A stretch of 64,000 nt of DNA, taken from positions 1 through 64,000 of the forward strand of contig NZ_BCYO01000006.1 in the NCBI RefSeq assembly GCF_001598235.1, given 5' to 3'. Within the stretch, counting starts at the first letter, position 1. Every line of letters starts with the position of its first letter. This document shows positions 47,680 to 58,826 of this stretch, piece after piece. The translations under genes were made by a program, and so were the position numbers. This DNA comes from Polaromonas jejuensis NBRC 106434. Its GTDB lineage: Bacteria; Pseudomonadota; Gammaproteobacteria; Burkholderiales; Burkholderiaceae_C. The notes under the pieces are model-generated. The model had not been told where the DNA came from, ran no database searches, and saw nothing but the letters and a program-made list of their open reading frames with translations.

Positions 47680-49069
47680 CCCCCACAGCCTCTTTGCCGC
47701 CAATGCCCTGCTGCCCACCGGATGGGCCCGCAATGTGCAGCTGCAATGGGACGGCACGGGACGACTGACCCAGGTCACGCCCAACAGCACGGCCGCCGAA
47801 GGCACGCCCGTGGCTGCCGGCCCCTTGCTGCCCGGCATGCCCAACCTGCACTCGCATGCCTTCCAGCGCGCCTTTGCCGGCCTGACCGAGTACCGCGCCG
47901 CCGCCCAGGACAGCTTCTGGAGCTGGCGCACGCTGATGTACCGCTTTGCCGCGCGCATCACGCCCGAACATCTGGAGGCCATCGCCACCTGGCTGTATGT
48001 GGAGATGCTGGAGGCCGGCTACACCTCGGTGTGCGAATTCCACTACGTGCACCATGACCGGGGCGGCCAGCCCTATGCCGACGACGCCACGCTCTCGCAG
48101 TGCCTGCTGCGCGCCGCGCAGGCCGCGGGCATAGGCATCACGCTGCTGCCCGTGCTCTACCAGACCAGCGGCTTCGGCGGCAAGCCGCCGCATGAAGGCC
48201 AGGCGCGCTTCATCCGCAGCACCGACAACATGCTGGACCTGCTGCAGCGCCTGCAGCCCCTGTGCGCGGCGCAGGGTGCGCAGGCCCGCCTGGGCCTGGC
48301 GCCGCACTCGCTGCGCGCCGTGCCGCCCGACAGCCTGCGCGCCGCCGTGCAGGGCCTGAGCGCACTTGATGCCTCGGCACCAGTCCACATCCACATTGCC
48401 GAGCAAACCCAGGAAGTGGACGACTGCGTGGCCTGGAGCGGCCAGCGCCCCGTGCAGTGGCTGATGAACCACGCCGACGTCAATGCCCGCTGGTGCCTGG
48501 TGCATGCGACGCACATGACACCCGAGGAATACACCGCCGCCGCCCGCAGCGGCGCGGTGGCCGGCATCTGCCCCAGCACCGAAGCCAACCTGGGCGATGG
48601 CATTTTCGACATGCCGCAGTGGCTGGCCGCCGGCGGCGCCTGGGGCGTGGGCTCGGACAGCCACGCCTGCGTCAATGCCGCCGAGGAATTGATGCTGCTC
48701 GAATACAGCCAGCGCCTTTCGCGCCGCCAGCGCAATGTGCTGGCCAGCGCCGACCATCCGCAGGTCGCCACGGCCATGACCCTGCAGGCCGTGCAAGGCG
48801 GCGCGCAGGCCGCCGCACGTCCCGTCGCCGGCCTGGCGGTGGGCCAGCAGGCCGACATGGTGGCACTCGATGCCGAGCATGTGGCGCTGCGCGAGTTGCC
48901 CGCCGACAGCATGTTGTCGGCCCATGTGTTCGGCAGCCACCGCACCTCGGCCATCCACAGCCTGTGGACCGCCGGCAGGCAGCGTGTCGCCGCCGGCCGC
49001 CATGCCCTGCACGAGGGCGCCGCCCAGGCCTTTGTGGCGGCACGCTCCGCCACCATCCAACCCGACTGA
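47669..49069 (+). CDS. hutF: Formimidoylglutamate deiminase
   Basis: HutF hydrolyses N-formimino-glutamate to N-formyl-glutamate and ammonia, the mark of the five-step pathway. The 466-residue amidohydrolase shows the metal-site motifs [35 protein letters not shown] and [16 protein letters not shown] at 47669 lies inside the end of hutI (11-base overlap), so translation is coupled. hutG follows 20 bases later. Confidence 0.95.
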   Translation: MVHDPHSLFAANALLPTGWARNVQLQWDGTGRLTQVTPNSTAAEGTPVAAGPLLPGMPNLHSHAFQRAFAGLTEYRAAAQDSFWSWRTLMYRFAARITPEHLEAIATWLYVEMLEAGYTSVCEFHYVHHDRGGQPYADDATLSQCLLRAAQAAGIGITLLPVLYQTSGFGGKPPHEGQARFIRSTDNMLDLLQRLQPLCAAQGAQARLGLAPHSLRAVPPDSLRAAVQGLSALDASAPVHIHIAEQTQEVDDCVAWSGQRPVQWLMNHADVNARWCLVHATHMTPEEYTAAARSGAVAGICPSTEANLGDGIFDMPQWLAAGGAWGVGSDSHACVNAAEELMLLEYSQRLSRRQRNVLASADHPQVATAMTLQAVQGGAQAAARPVAGLAVGQQADMVALDAEHVALRELPADSMLSAHVFGSHRTSAIHSLWTAGRQRVAAGRHALHEGAAQAFVAARSATIQPD

Positions 49070-49089
49070 GCTTCTGGAGAATTTTGCGC

Positions 49090-49908
49090 ATGAGCACCGC
49101 CCACACACCACCGCCCTTCCAGTTTCACCAGGGCAGCCAGCCCTTGCTGATCTCCATGCCGCACGCCGGCACCTATGTGCCGCCGGCGCTGGCGCAGCGT
49201 TTTACGGCCGAAGCCCGCCAGGTCCCCGACACCGACTGGCACTTGGCGCGCCTCTACGACTTTGCGGTGGACATGGGCGCCTCGGTGCTGGTAGCCACGC
49301 ATTCCCGCTATGTGGTGGACCTGAACCGTCCGCCCGATGGCGCCAGCCTCTACCCCGGCCAGAGCGTGACCGGCCTGTGCCCGGTCGACACCTTTGACGA
49401 CACCCCCATCTACGCCCGGGGCGATGTGCCCGGCGACGCCGAAATCGTCGCACGCCGCGACGCCGTCTGGGCGCCCTACCACCAGCAGCTGCGCGCCGAG
49501 CTGGACCGCATCAAGGCCAGTCATGGCGTGGCGATGCTGTGGGATGCGCACTCCATCCGCTCGGTGCTGCCGCGCTTTTTTGAAGGCAAGCTGCCCGACC
49601 TGAACCTGGGCACCGCCAATGGCGCCAGCTGCGACAAGGCCCTGGCCGAGCAGCTGCTGGCCATTGCCCAGTCGGCAACGGGTTACACCGCCGTGCTCAA
49701 TGGCCGCTTCAAGGGCGGCCACATCACGCGCCAGTACGGCCAGCCCGAGCAAGGCATCCATGCCATCCAGCTGGAAATGACCCAGTGCAGCTACATGCAG
49801 GAAGCCCTGCCTTTTGACTACCTGCCCGAGGTGGCGGCGGGCGTTCAGCCGCATCTGCGCCGTATGCTGGAGGCGGTGCTCGGCTTCGCGCACAGCCATA
49901 GAAGCTGA
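49090..49908 (+). CDS. hutG: N-formylglutamate deformylase
   Basis: HutG splits N-formyl-glutamate into glutamate and formate, the final step. A 272-residue metal hydrolase of the FGase family: LLISMPHAGTYVPP, VPDTDWHLARLYDFA, RYVVDLNRPPDG, LWDAHSIRS, GRFKGGHITRQYG and AIQLEMTQCSYM. Formate made here is a substrate for the formate dehydrogenases encoded at 23-27 kb and 52.5-57.3 kb. Its stop is just before the next gene's ATG. Confidence 0.95.
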   Translation: MSTAHTPPPFQFHQGSQPLLISMPHAGTYVPPALAQRFTAEARQVPDTDWHLARLYDFAVDMGASVLVATHSRYVVDLNRPPDGASLYPGQSVTGLCPVDTFDDTPIYARGDVPGDAEIVARRDAVWAPYHQQLRAELDRIKASHGVAMLWDAHSIRSVLPRFFEGKLPDLNLGTANGASCDKALAEQLLAIAQSATGYTAVLNGRFKGGHITRQYGQPEQGIHAIQLEMTQCSYMQEALPFDYLPEVAAGVQPHLRRMLEAVLGFAHSHRS

Positions 49909-49909
49909 C

Positions 49910-51352
49910 ATGGAAACGCCGGCAACCACCCTCTCGCTGATCGACGACCTGGTTTCGCAGCTAGGCCAAGGCGCGGTGCAGTGGGGCGAGGCCATTGACG
50001 CGCGCTACCAGGCCGACTGGAGTGGTGCGCCGCCGGTTCGCCCTTTGGCGCTGGTGCATCCCGCCCATCCCGGCGAAGTCGCCACGGCGCTGCGTATCTG
50101 CCATGCCCACCGCGTCCCCGTCGTGCCGCTAGGCGGCCTGACGGGCCTGGCCGGCGGGGCCATGCCCCAGGAAAATGCCGTGGCGCTGTCGCTGGAACGC
50201 CTGAACGCCATCGAGCAAGTGGACACGGCGGCCGCCACCCTGACCGTGCAGGCCGGCGTCACCCTGCAAGCCGCGCAGGAAGCCGCTCAGGCCGCAGGCC
50301 TGCTGTTGGGCGTGGACCTGGGCGCGCGCGGTTCCTGCCAGATAGGCGGCAACCTCGCCACCAACGCCGGCGGCAATGGCGTGGTGCAGTTCGGCATGAT
50401 GCGCGAGCAGGCCCTGGGCCTTGAAGTCGTGCTGGCCGACGGCACCGTGTTGAACATGCTACGGCCCATGCTCAAGAACAACACCGGCTACGACCTCAAG
50501 CAGTGGTTCATAGGCTCGGAGGGCACGCTGGGCGTCATCACCCGCGCCGTGCTCAAGCTCCACCCCGCGCCGCGCGCCCGGGTGAGCGCACTGGTCGCGC
50601 TGCCGGACTATGCCAGCGCCATCCGGCTGCTGCGCTTGCTGCAGGCGCATTTCCCGGGGGCGCTGGCCGCCTTCGAACTGATGTGGGAAGACTTTTATGC
50701 CACCTCCCTGCGCTGGAGCCAGTTGGCATCGCCACTGCCGCAGGCCTATCCCTTCATGGTGCTGGCCGAGGTCACCGGCCGCGACCAAGCCCTGCTGACC
50801 GACAGCCTGCAGACCGCCCTGGGCGAAGCCATGGACCAGGGCATCGTGCTCGACGCCGTGGTGGCCCAGTCGCAGGCCCAGGCGCTATCGCTGTGGCGCA
50901 TCCGCGAAGCCACGGCGGAGTTCCCCACGCACCTCGTGCCCATCAATTTCGACGTCAGCCTGCCTATCGACCAGATCGGCGACTTCGCCGAGCAGTGCGT
51001 AAGCGCCTTGACGGCGCGCTGGCCGGACCAGCGCACGCTGCGCTTTGGCCACCTGGGCGACGGGAATCTGCACCTCACGACCGACGCCCGCTCGCTCGGC
51101 GCCAGCCTGACCCCGGAGCAGGCGGCACACGAAGTCGAGGAGATGGTTTACGCCCTGCTGGCCCAACGTGGCGGCAGCATCTCGGCCGAACACGGCATAG
51201 GCCTGCACAAAAAACCCTATCTGCAAGCCAGCCGCACGCCGGCCGAGCTCGCCGCCATGCGCGCCATCAAGCTGGCGCTGGACCCGCTGAACCTGCTCAA
51301 TCCGGGCAAGATTTTTGACCTCACGCAACAGGACCCGAAAGCCACGCCATGA
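49910..51352 (+). CDS. GlcD-type FAD-binding 2-hydroxyacid dehydrogenase in the hut cluster
   Basis: A 480-residue flavoprotein of the FAD_binding_4/FAD-oxidase_C family, which oxidises D-2-hydroxy acids (D-lactate, D-2-hydroxyglutarate, glycolate). Seen: HRVPVVPLGGLTGLAGGAMP, RGSCQIGGNLATNAGGNG, SEGTLGVITRAVLKLHP, FGHLGDGNLHL and SAEHGIGLHKK. ATG at 49910 touches the hutG end; the downstream aminotransferase overlaps by four bases. The pair fits a side branch imidazole-lactate to imidazole-pyruvate to histidine, feeding hutH. That substrate is an inference. Confidence 0.85.
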   Translation: METPATTLSLIDDLVSQLGQGAVQWGEAIDARYQADWSGAPPVRPLALVHPAHPGEVATALRICHAHRVPVVPLGGLTGLAGGAMPQENAVALSLERLNAIEQVDTAAATLTVQAGVTLQAAQEAAQAAGLLLGVDLGARGSCQIGGNLATNAGGNGVVQFGMMREQALGLEVVLADGTVLNMLRPMLKNNTGYDLKQWFIGSEGTLGVITRAVLKLHPAPRARVSALVALPDYASAIRLLRLLQAHFPGALAAFELMWEDFYATSLRWSQLASPLPQAYPFMVLAEVTGRDQALLTDSLQTALGEAMDQGIVLDAVVAQSQAQALSLWRIREATAEFPTHLVPINFDVSLPIDQIGDFAEQCVSALTARWPDQRTLRFGHLGDGNLHLTTDARSLGASLTPEQAAHEVEEMVYALLAQRGGSISAEHGIGLHKKPYLQASRTPAELAAMRAIKLALDPLNLLNPGKIFDLTQQDPKATP

Positions 51353-52491
51353 CCACTGCCTCCGCCGAATTGCTCAGCCGCCTTGCGCGGCCCGAAGTGC
51401 GCGACCTGCCGGCCTACAACGCCGGGCTGTCGTCCGATGTCGTGCGCCAGCGCTATGGCGTCACGCATGTCGCGCGCCTGGCCAGCAATGAAAACCCCTT
51501 CGGCCCCAGCCCTGCGGTCGCCAAGGCGCTGGCCGAACTCGCCGGCGCTGCGGCCACCTACCCCGACGCCAACAGCCAGGCCCTGCGCAGCGCCATTGCC
51601 GAACGTACAGGCACGCAGGCCGGCCAGGTGGTGATGGGCAACGGCTCCGAAAACCTGCTGGAAGTGCTGTGCCAGGCCTTTCTCTCGCCCGGCGACCGGG
51701 TGGTGACGCTGAGCCCGTCCTTCGGCCTGCATGACATCTATCCGCGCATGATGGGTGCGCGGGTGCAGATGGTGCCGGTGACGCCAGCGCTGGAATTCGA
51801 TGTCGACGCGTGGTGCGACGCACTGGCCGGCGGCCCGCAGCCGCCCAAACTGGCCATGCTGAGCAACCCCTCCAACCCGGTGGGCTGCATGCTCGACGCC
51901 CATGCCTTCAGGCGCATCGTGCAGGCCACACCGCCCGAAACCCTGCTGGTGATTGACGAGGCTTATTACGAATACGCGCGCCTGACCCCCGGGTTCCCCG
52001 ACGCCCTGGCCGAGTTGCGCGCGCAATCCCGTCCGTGGATAGCTCTGCGCACCTTCTCCAAGGCCTGGGGCCTGGCCGGCTTGCGTGTTGGCTACGGCAT
52101 TGCCTCGGACGAAAAACTGGTGCAGATCCTGGACCGCGTGCGCACGCCCTTCAATGTGAACCTGGCCGCGCAAACGGCCGCACTCGCGGCCTGGAAGGAC
52201 CCGGCACACATGGAGATGAGCGTGCGCGAAACCGTGGCACGGCGCGACGCACTGGCGGCGCAACTGCACGCCCTGGGCGTGACCATGGCGCCCTCCGCGG
52301 CCAACTTCCTGTTTCTGAATCTGCAGCGCGCCAACGGCCCGGTCGCCGAAGGACTGCTGGCGCGCGGCGTGGCCGTCAAGCCGTGGAAGGAACGCGGCTA
52401 CGAGAATTTCATCCGCGTTTCCATCGGCAGCGCCGAGGACAATGCCTTGTTCCTGCAGGCCTTCACGGACGTGATGGGCCTGGCTTCCTGA
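51349..52491 (+). CDS. HisC-like PLP aminotransferase at the end of the hut cluster
   Basis: A 380-residue class I/II aminotransferase similar to histidinol-phosphate aminotransferase. Seen: RLASNENPFGPSPAV, DANSQALRSAIAER, NPSNPVGCML, DEAYYEYARL and TFSKAWGLAGLRVGYGI containing the PLP lysine. It overlaps the GlcD-type gene by four bases. A biosynthetic HisC would normally sit in a his operon; here, at the end of a catabolic operon, a histidine or imidazole-pyruvate aminotransferase role is more likely. Convergent with fdsA, 37 bases apart. Confidence 0.82.
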   Translation: MTTASAELLSRLARPEVRDLPAYNAGLSSDVVRQRYGVTHVARLASNENPFGPSPAVAKALAELAGAAATYPDANSQALRSAIAERTGTQAGQVVMGNGSENLLEVLCQAFLSPGDRVVTLSPSFGLHDIYPRMMGARVQMVPVTPALEFDVDAWCDALAGGPQPPKLAMLSNPSNPVGCMLDAHAFRRIVQATPPETLLVIDEAYYEYARLTPGFPDALAELRAQSRPWIALRTFSKAWGLAGLRVGYGIASDEKLVQILDRVRTPFNVNLAAQTAALAAWKDPAHMEMSVRETVARRDALAAQLHALGVTMAPSAANFLFLNLQRANGPVAEGLLARGVAVKPWKERGYENFIRVSIGSAEDNALFLQAFTDVMGLAS

Positions 52492-52528
52492 GGCCTGTCA
52501 AAGCGGGCCCGGCGTTCAGGCGCCATTT

Positions 52529-55497
52529 TCAGGCCCGCGCCAGGGTCTCGCCCGCACCATAGCCCGCCGTGGCAGCCGCCGCGCCGCCGCGCCGAATGGC
52601 CACCGCGCAGTACTTGAACTCCGGGATTTTTCCGAACGGGTCCAGCGCGGCATTGGTCATGAGGTTGGCGGCGGCCTCGTAATAGGCAAAGGGAATGAAG
52701 ACGGCCCCCTGCGGCGTACCGTCGTCACGGCGAACATGAATCGCCACCTCACCCCGGCGCGATTGCACCGTGACCACGTCCCCCGCCGCCAGGCCCAGCG
52801 CCTGCAGGTCGGCACCACACAGCGAGGCCGTCGCCATGGGCTCGATCGCATCCAGCACGGTGGCGCGGCGCGTCATGCTGCCGGTGTGCCAGTGCTCGAG
52901 CTGGCGCCCGGTGATCAGCACAAAGGGGTAGTCGGCGTCGGGACGCTCGTTGGCGGGAATGATGTCGGCGGGCACCAGCTTGACGCGGCCGTCGTCGGTA
53001 TCGAAGCGGTCCATGAACACCGTCGGCGCACCGGGATCGTCCGCGCTCAGGCAGGGGTAGGTCACGCTGGACTCGCGCTGCAGACGCTCCCAGCTAATGC
53101 CTGAAATCACCGCATGCATGGCCTGGCGCATTTCTTCATACACCGCTGCCACGCCAGCATGTTCGCCCGGGTAGTTCCAGTCCAGTCCCATGCGTGTGGC
53201 CAATTGCTGGATGATCCAGAGATCGGGCCGGGCTTCACCGGGCGGATCAATGGCCTGCTGGCCCAGTTGCACCATGCGGTCGGTGTTGCTCACCGTGCCG
53301 GTCTTCTCGGGCCAGGCCGTCGCTGGCAGCACCACATCGGCCAGCCAGGCGGTTTCGGTCATGAAGATGTCCTGCACCACCAGGTGCTCCAGGCTGGCCA
53401 GCGCATGGCGCGCATGGTTGAGGTCGGGGTCGCTCATGGCCGGGTTCTCGCCCATGATGTACATGCCGCGCACCTTGTGCGGGTCGCTGTCGGGCGCCAG
53501 CGCCTTGTGCATGATCTCGACCACGGTGTAGCCGGGCTGGTCATCCAGCGGCATTTTCCAGAAGTCCTCGAACCAGGCGTGCGCCGCCTTGTCGGTCACG
53601 CGCTGGTAGTTGGGATACATCATGGGAATCAGGCCGGCATCGCTGGCGCCCTGCACATTGTTCTGGCCGCGCAGCGGATGCAGGCCCGAGCCGGGTTTGC
53701 CAATCTGCCCGGTCACCGTGCTGAGGGCAATCAGGCAGCGCGCGTTGTCGGTGCCGTGCACATGCTGGCTCACGCCCATGCCCCAGAGAATCATCGCGCC
53801 CCTGGCCCGGGCAAATTCACGCGCGACTTCGCGCAGCGTTTGCGCCGGAATGCCGCAAATAGGTGCCATGGCTTCGGGGCTGTAGCCCTTGACGTTTTCA
53901 CGCAGCGCTTCAAAGTTGCTGGCACGCTTTTCAATGAAATCGCGGTCAGTCAAACCCTCGTCAATCACCGTGTAAATCAGGGCATTGAGCATGGCCACAT
54001 CGGTGTCGGCCTTGAACTGCAGGGTGCGCCAGGCGTATTTGCCTATGTCGGTGATGCGGGGGTCGGCCAGCACGATTTTCGCGCCCCTTTTTGCGGCATT
54101 CTTCATCCAGGTCGCCGCCACCGGGTGATTCGCCGTCGGGTTCGAGCCGATGATGAAAATCAGGTCCGAATGCGCCACATCATTGACCTGGTTGCTCACC
54201 GCGCCCGAGCCCACGCCTTCGAGCAGCGCCGCCACGCTGGAGGCATGGCACAGGCGCGTGCAATGGTCCACGTTGTTGCTGCCAAAGCCGGTGCGCACCA
54301 GCTTCTGGAACAGGTAGGCCTCTTCGTTGCTGCCCTTGGCCGAGCCAAAGCCCGCCAGTGATTTTTTGCCGTGGGTGTCGCGCAGGTATTTGAGCGAACC
54401 GGCGGACAGCGCCAGCGCCTCCTCCCAGGAGGCTTCGCGAAACACCTCCGACCAGTCGGCGCTATCGCGATTGAGATGCTGCAGGGCTTCGGGATCTTTG
54501 GCCACGCCGGACTTGCGGATCAGCGGCACCGTCAAACGCTGCGGGCTATGGGCATAGTCAAAGCCAAAGCGCCCTTTTACGCACAGACGGCTGTGGTTGG
54601 CCGGGCCGTCGCGCCCGTCCACACTGACAATCTTGTTGTCCTTGACGTTATAGGTCACCAGGCAGCCGACGCCGCAGAAGGGACAGACCGAATCGACCTT
54701 TTTATCCACCCGCTGCGAGCCGATTTGCGTCTTGGGCATGAGCGCGCCCGTGGGGCAGGCCTGCACGCATTCGCCGCAGGCCACGCAAGTGCTGTCGCCC
54801 ATGGGGTCGTTCAGGTCAAACACGATTTCGCTGTGCGCGCCGCGCTGGGCGTAGCCGATCACGTCGTTGACCTGCTCCTCGCGGCAGGCACGCACGCAGC
54901 GCTTGCACTGGATGCAGGCATCCAGGTTCACGGCCATGGCGGGATGTGACAGGTCGGCCTGGGGCTGCTCGCGGCGCAGCGCCTTGAGTTCGGGCCGCAC
55001 CGTGACATCCATGCGCGCCGCCCAGTCGCTCAGCTCACCATGCTGGCCGGGGGAGCCCTCACCCCTGCCCTCTCCCGGAGGGAGAGGGAGTGAACGCGAA
55101 TTAATCCCCTCTCCCCCTGGGAGAGGGTCAGGGTGAGGGCTCCCCGAATTCGCATCGTTCCATTTGTAGCCCTGCTCCGGCATGTCCGACAGCAGCATCT
55201 CCAGCACCATCTTCTGGCTCTTGAGGGCGCGCTCGCTGCCGGCCTGCACCTCCATGCCGGCTACGGCGTTGCGGCAGCAACTCGGCGCCAGCGTGCGCTC
55301 GCCCTTGATTTCGACCACGCAGGCGCGGCAGTTGCCGTCGGGGAGATAGCCGTCCTTGTAGCAAAGATGCGGAATGTCCACGCCGTGGCGCTGGGCCGCC
55401 TTGAAGATGGTTTCGCCTTCGTAGGCATGAAGGGTTTTGCCATCGAGCGTGAACTCGACGGTTTGAGGCATCACCTCGACCCGCTTGGCAGGAGCGT

Positions 55498-55501
<4 letters not shown>
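52529..55501 (-). CDS. fdsA: NAD-linked formate dehydrogenase alpha subunit
   Basis: A 990-residue cytoplasmic molybdoenzyme subunit with a NuoG-like N-terminus. [2Fe-2S] ligands C47, C58, C61 and C75 are followed by ferredoxin sites CIQCKRCVRAC and CVACGECVQAC, then the Mo-bis-MGD domain opening CPFCGVGC. The active-site residue is Cys in TRLCHASS. Residues 119-151 (SPHPDPLPGGEG...LPLPPGEGRGEG) are encoded by an inserted 92-bp inverted-repeat element and are absent from normal family members. It overlaps the fdsGB gene by four bases. No fdsD-like small gene is seen downstream. Works with FdsGB to oxidise formate with NAD+. Confidence 0.93.
55052..55143. repeat. 92-bp inverted-repeat element inserted in fdsA
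   Basis: Outer arms GGAGCCCTCACCC (55052-55064) and GGGTGAGGGCTCC (55131-55143) are perfect. Inside are two hairpins, CCCTCTCCCGGAGGGAGAGG around 55068-55088 and CCCTCTCCCCCTGGGAGAGG around 55107-55127. This is the widespread CCCTCTCCC...GGGTGAGGG element of proteobacteria. It is translated in frame within fdsA. Confidence 0.85.
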
Positions 55502-57321
<1,820 letters not shown>

Positions 57322-57848
57322 GCGGCACTGTGGCTCGCGGCCGCCGCCGCGTCAAATTGAATCGGCGTATGCGCTGATTCAATCCTTGAATGAGCAGCAC
57401 GGCTTGACGCCTCAATGCCCCTAGGCGGATTGGACTGGGAGCTGGCTTTCGACGGCAGCAGCCGGCTGGCAGCAACGGGCCCGTTACCGTCAGTCACCGG
57501 AAAGAAGTGAATGACAAGTTGGCAGCGATAGCGGGTACCGGCCAACGGCTGCTTCTATGGAGCCTCGTTTGTCAAGCCGTCTTTGAAGGTTTCGCAAGGA
57601 ATGTCTGCATAGGGGCCGAGAGCGGTCGAAGACTTTACTGAGACTGGATAGCGGTCGCCGGGGGCAGGACTGCGCGTGGCGCCGTATCAACTTGACCAAT
57701 GTCCGGGCACGGACGTGTCTACTCGCAGCTATAACTGAATCCTTCTGCGCCTGGTGTCTAGGCGAGGATGGCCGGCAACAAGGGGCCGCCCTCCGCCAAT
57801 GACCGCTTCAATCTGCATAGCCCCTCCTTCGATACGGAATCGACCGCA
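57322..57848. other. Intergenic region between fds genes and carbohydrate cluster
   Basis: About 527 bases without a convincing gene. It should contain the leftward fds promoter. The central part has repeated GCGGTCG/AGCGGTCGCC-type phrases that resemble degenerate interspersed sequence of this family. A minus-strand frame at 57490-57699 is arginine-rich with no recognisable motif. The region also marks a change in gene content and style. Confidence 0.5.
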
Positions 57849-58814
57849 TCAGTAGGCGCCAAGGACCACGTTCGTCGGCCTGCCGGCGACGAAGTTTTCG
57901 ACGTTGTCCATCAACTGATCGGACAGCGCTTGCTGTGCCTCGTCGGACGCCCATGCCACATGCGGCGTGAGGATCACGTTGTGGCGCGAAGCTGCGCGCA
58001 TCAGCGGGTTGTCGGGCGAAGGCGGCTCGCCGTCGACGACGTCGAATCCGGCACCGCTGATGAGCCCCGCGTCGAGCGCCCGCACCAGATCGGCTTCGTC
58101 CACAAGCCCACCGCGCGCGGTGTTGACGATCAGCGGGCGGCGCCGCATGGCCTCGAACTCGGGCATCGCGATCATGCCCCGCGTGTCCTTCGTCAGCGGC
58201 GAATGCAGGGTGATGACGTCGCTGGTCTCGAGGACCTCCTGCCAGGGTGTGTACAGGGGACCCAGCCCGCTCTTGCCCTTGTGGGCGGCGAACAGCGGCA
58301 CCATGCCGAAGGCGCGGGCGAGCTCGGCGACCCGCTGGCCGAGCACCCCTTCGCCGATGATGCCCAGCCTCGCGCCCGCGAGGTCGCGGATGGGGTGGTC
58401 GAAGAAGCAGAACTGCCCCGACGCCTGCCAGCGGCCGCGGAGCACGGATTCGCGGTAGGCGACGAGGTTGCGCCGCAGTGCGAGGATGAGCGCGAAGGTG
58501 TGCTCGGGCACCGTGTTGACGGCGTAGGCGCGGATGTTCACGACCGCGATACCGCGCGCCTGGCAGGCGGCCTTGTCGATGCAATCCGTGCCGGTGGCCG
58601 CCACCGCGACGAGGCGCAGTGCGGGCAGGCGCTCCAGCATGGCCGCGGTGATGGGCGCCTTGTTGGTGATGGCAATGCTCGCACCCTCCAGCCGCTCGGC
58701 GACCTGGTCGGGCGCGGTGAACGCATGCTCCTCGTACGCGTGCTCGAAGTTCGGTCGGCGCAGCTGGATCTGCGGCGCAATGGTCGCGCGGTCCAGGAAA
58801 ACGATCTTGTGCAT
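57849..58814 (-). CDS. D-2-hydroxyacid dehydrogenase, glycerate dehydrogenase-like
   Basis: A 321-residue NAD(P)-dependent D-isomer-specific dehydrogenase. Rossmann motif in LGIIGEGVLGQRVAELA; the catalytic Arg-Glu-His are in NTARGGLVDE, DVVDGEPPSPDNP and LTPHVAWAS. Closest in pattern to glycerate/hydroxypyruvate reductases. It lies 12 bases downstream of the full-length transketolase and would reduce or oxidise a 2-keto/2-hydroxy acid made in that pathway. The actual substrate is unknown. Confidence 0.88.
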   Translation of the reverse strand: MHKIVFLDRATIAPQIQLRRPNFEHAYEEHAFTAPDQVAERLEGASIAITNKAPITAAMLERLPALRLVAVAATGTDCIDKAACQARGIAVVNIRAYAVNTVPEHTFALILALRRNLVAYRESVLRGRWQASGQFCFFDHPIRDLAGARLGIIGEGVLGQRVAELARAFGMVPLFAAHKGKSGLGPLYTPWQEVLETSDVITLHSPLTKDTRGMIAMPEFEAMRRRPLIVNTARGGLVDEADLVRALDAGLISGAGFDVVDGEPPSPDNPLMRAASRHNVILTPHVAWASDEAQQALSDQLMDNVENFVAGRPTNVVLGAY

Positions 58815-58826
58815 ATCAGTGTCTCG

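Noticed and set aside
55052..55143. CRISPR-like repeat array
   Set aside because: The two hairpins look like tandem repeats but form one inverted-repeat element without spacers; no CRISPR array or cas gene is present in the window.
57490..57699. Arginine-rich 69-codon minus-strand frame upstream of fdsGB
   Set aside because: Low-complexity composition, no family resemblance and repeat-like DNA make it unlikely to be a gene.
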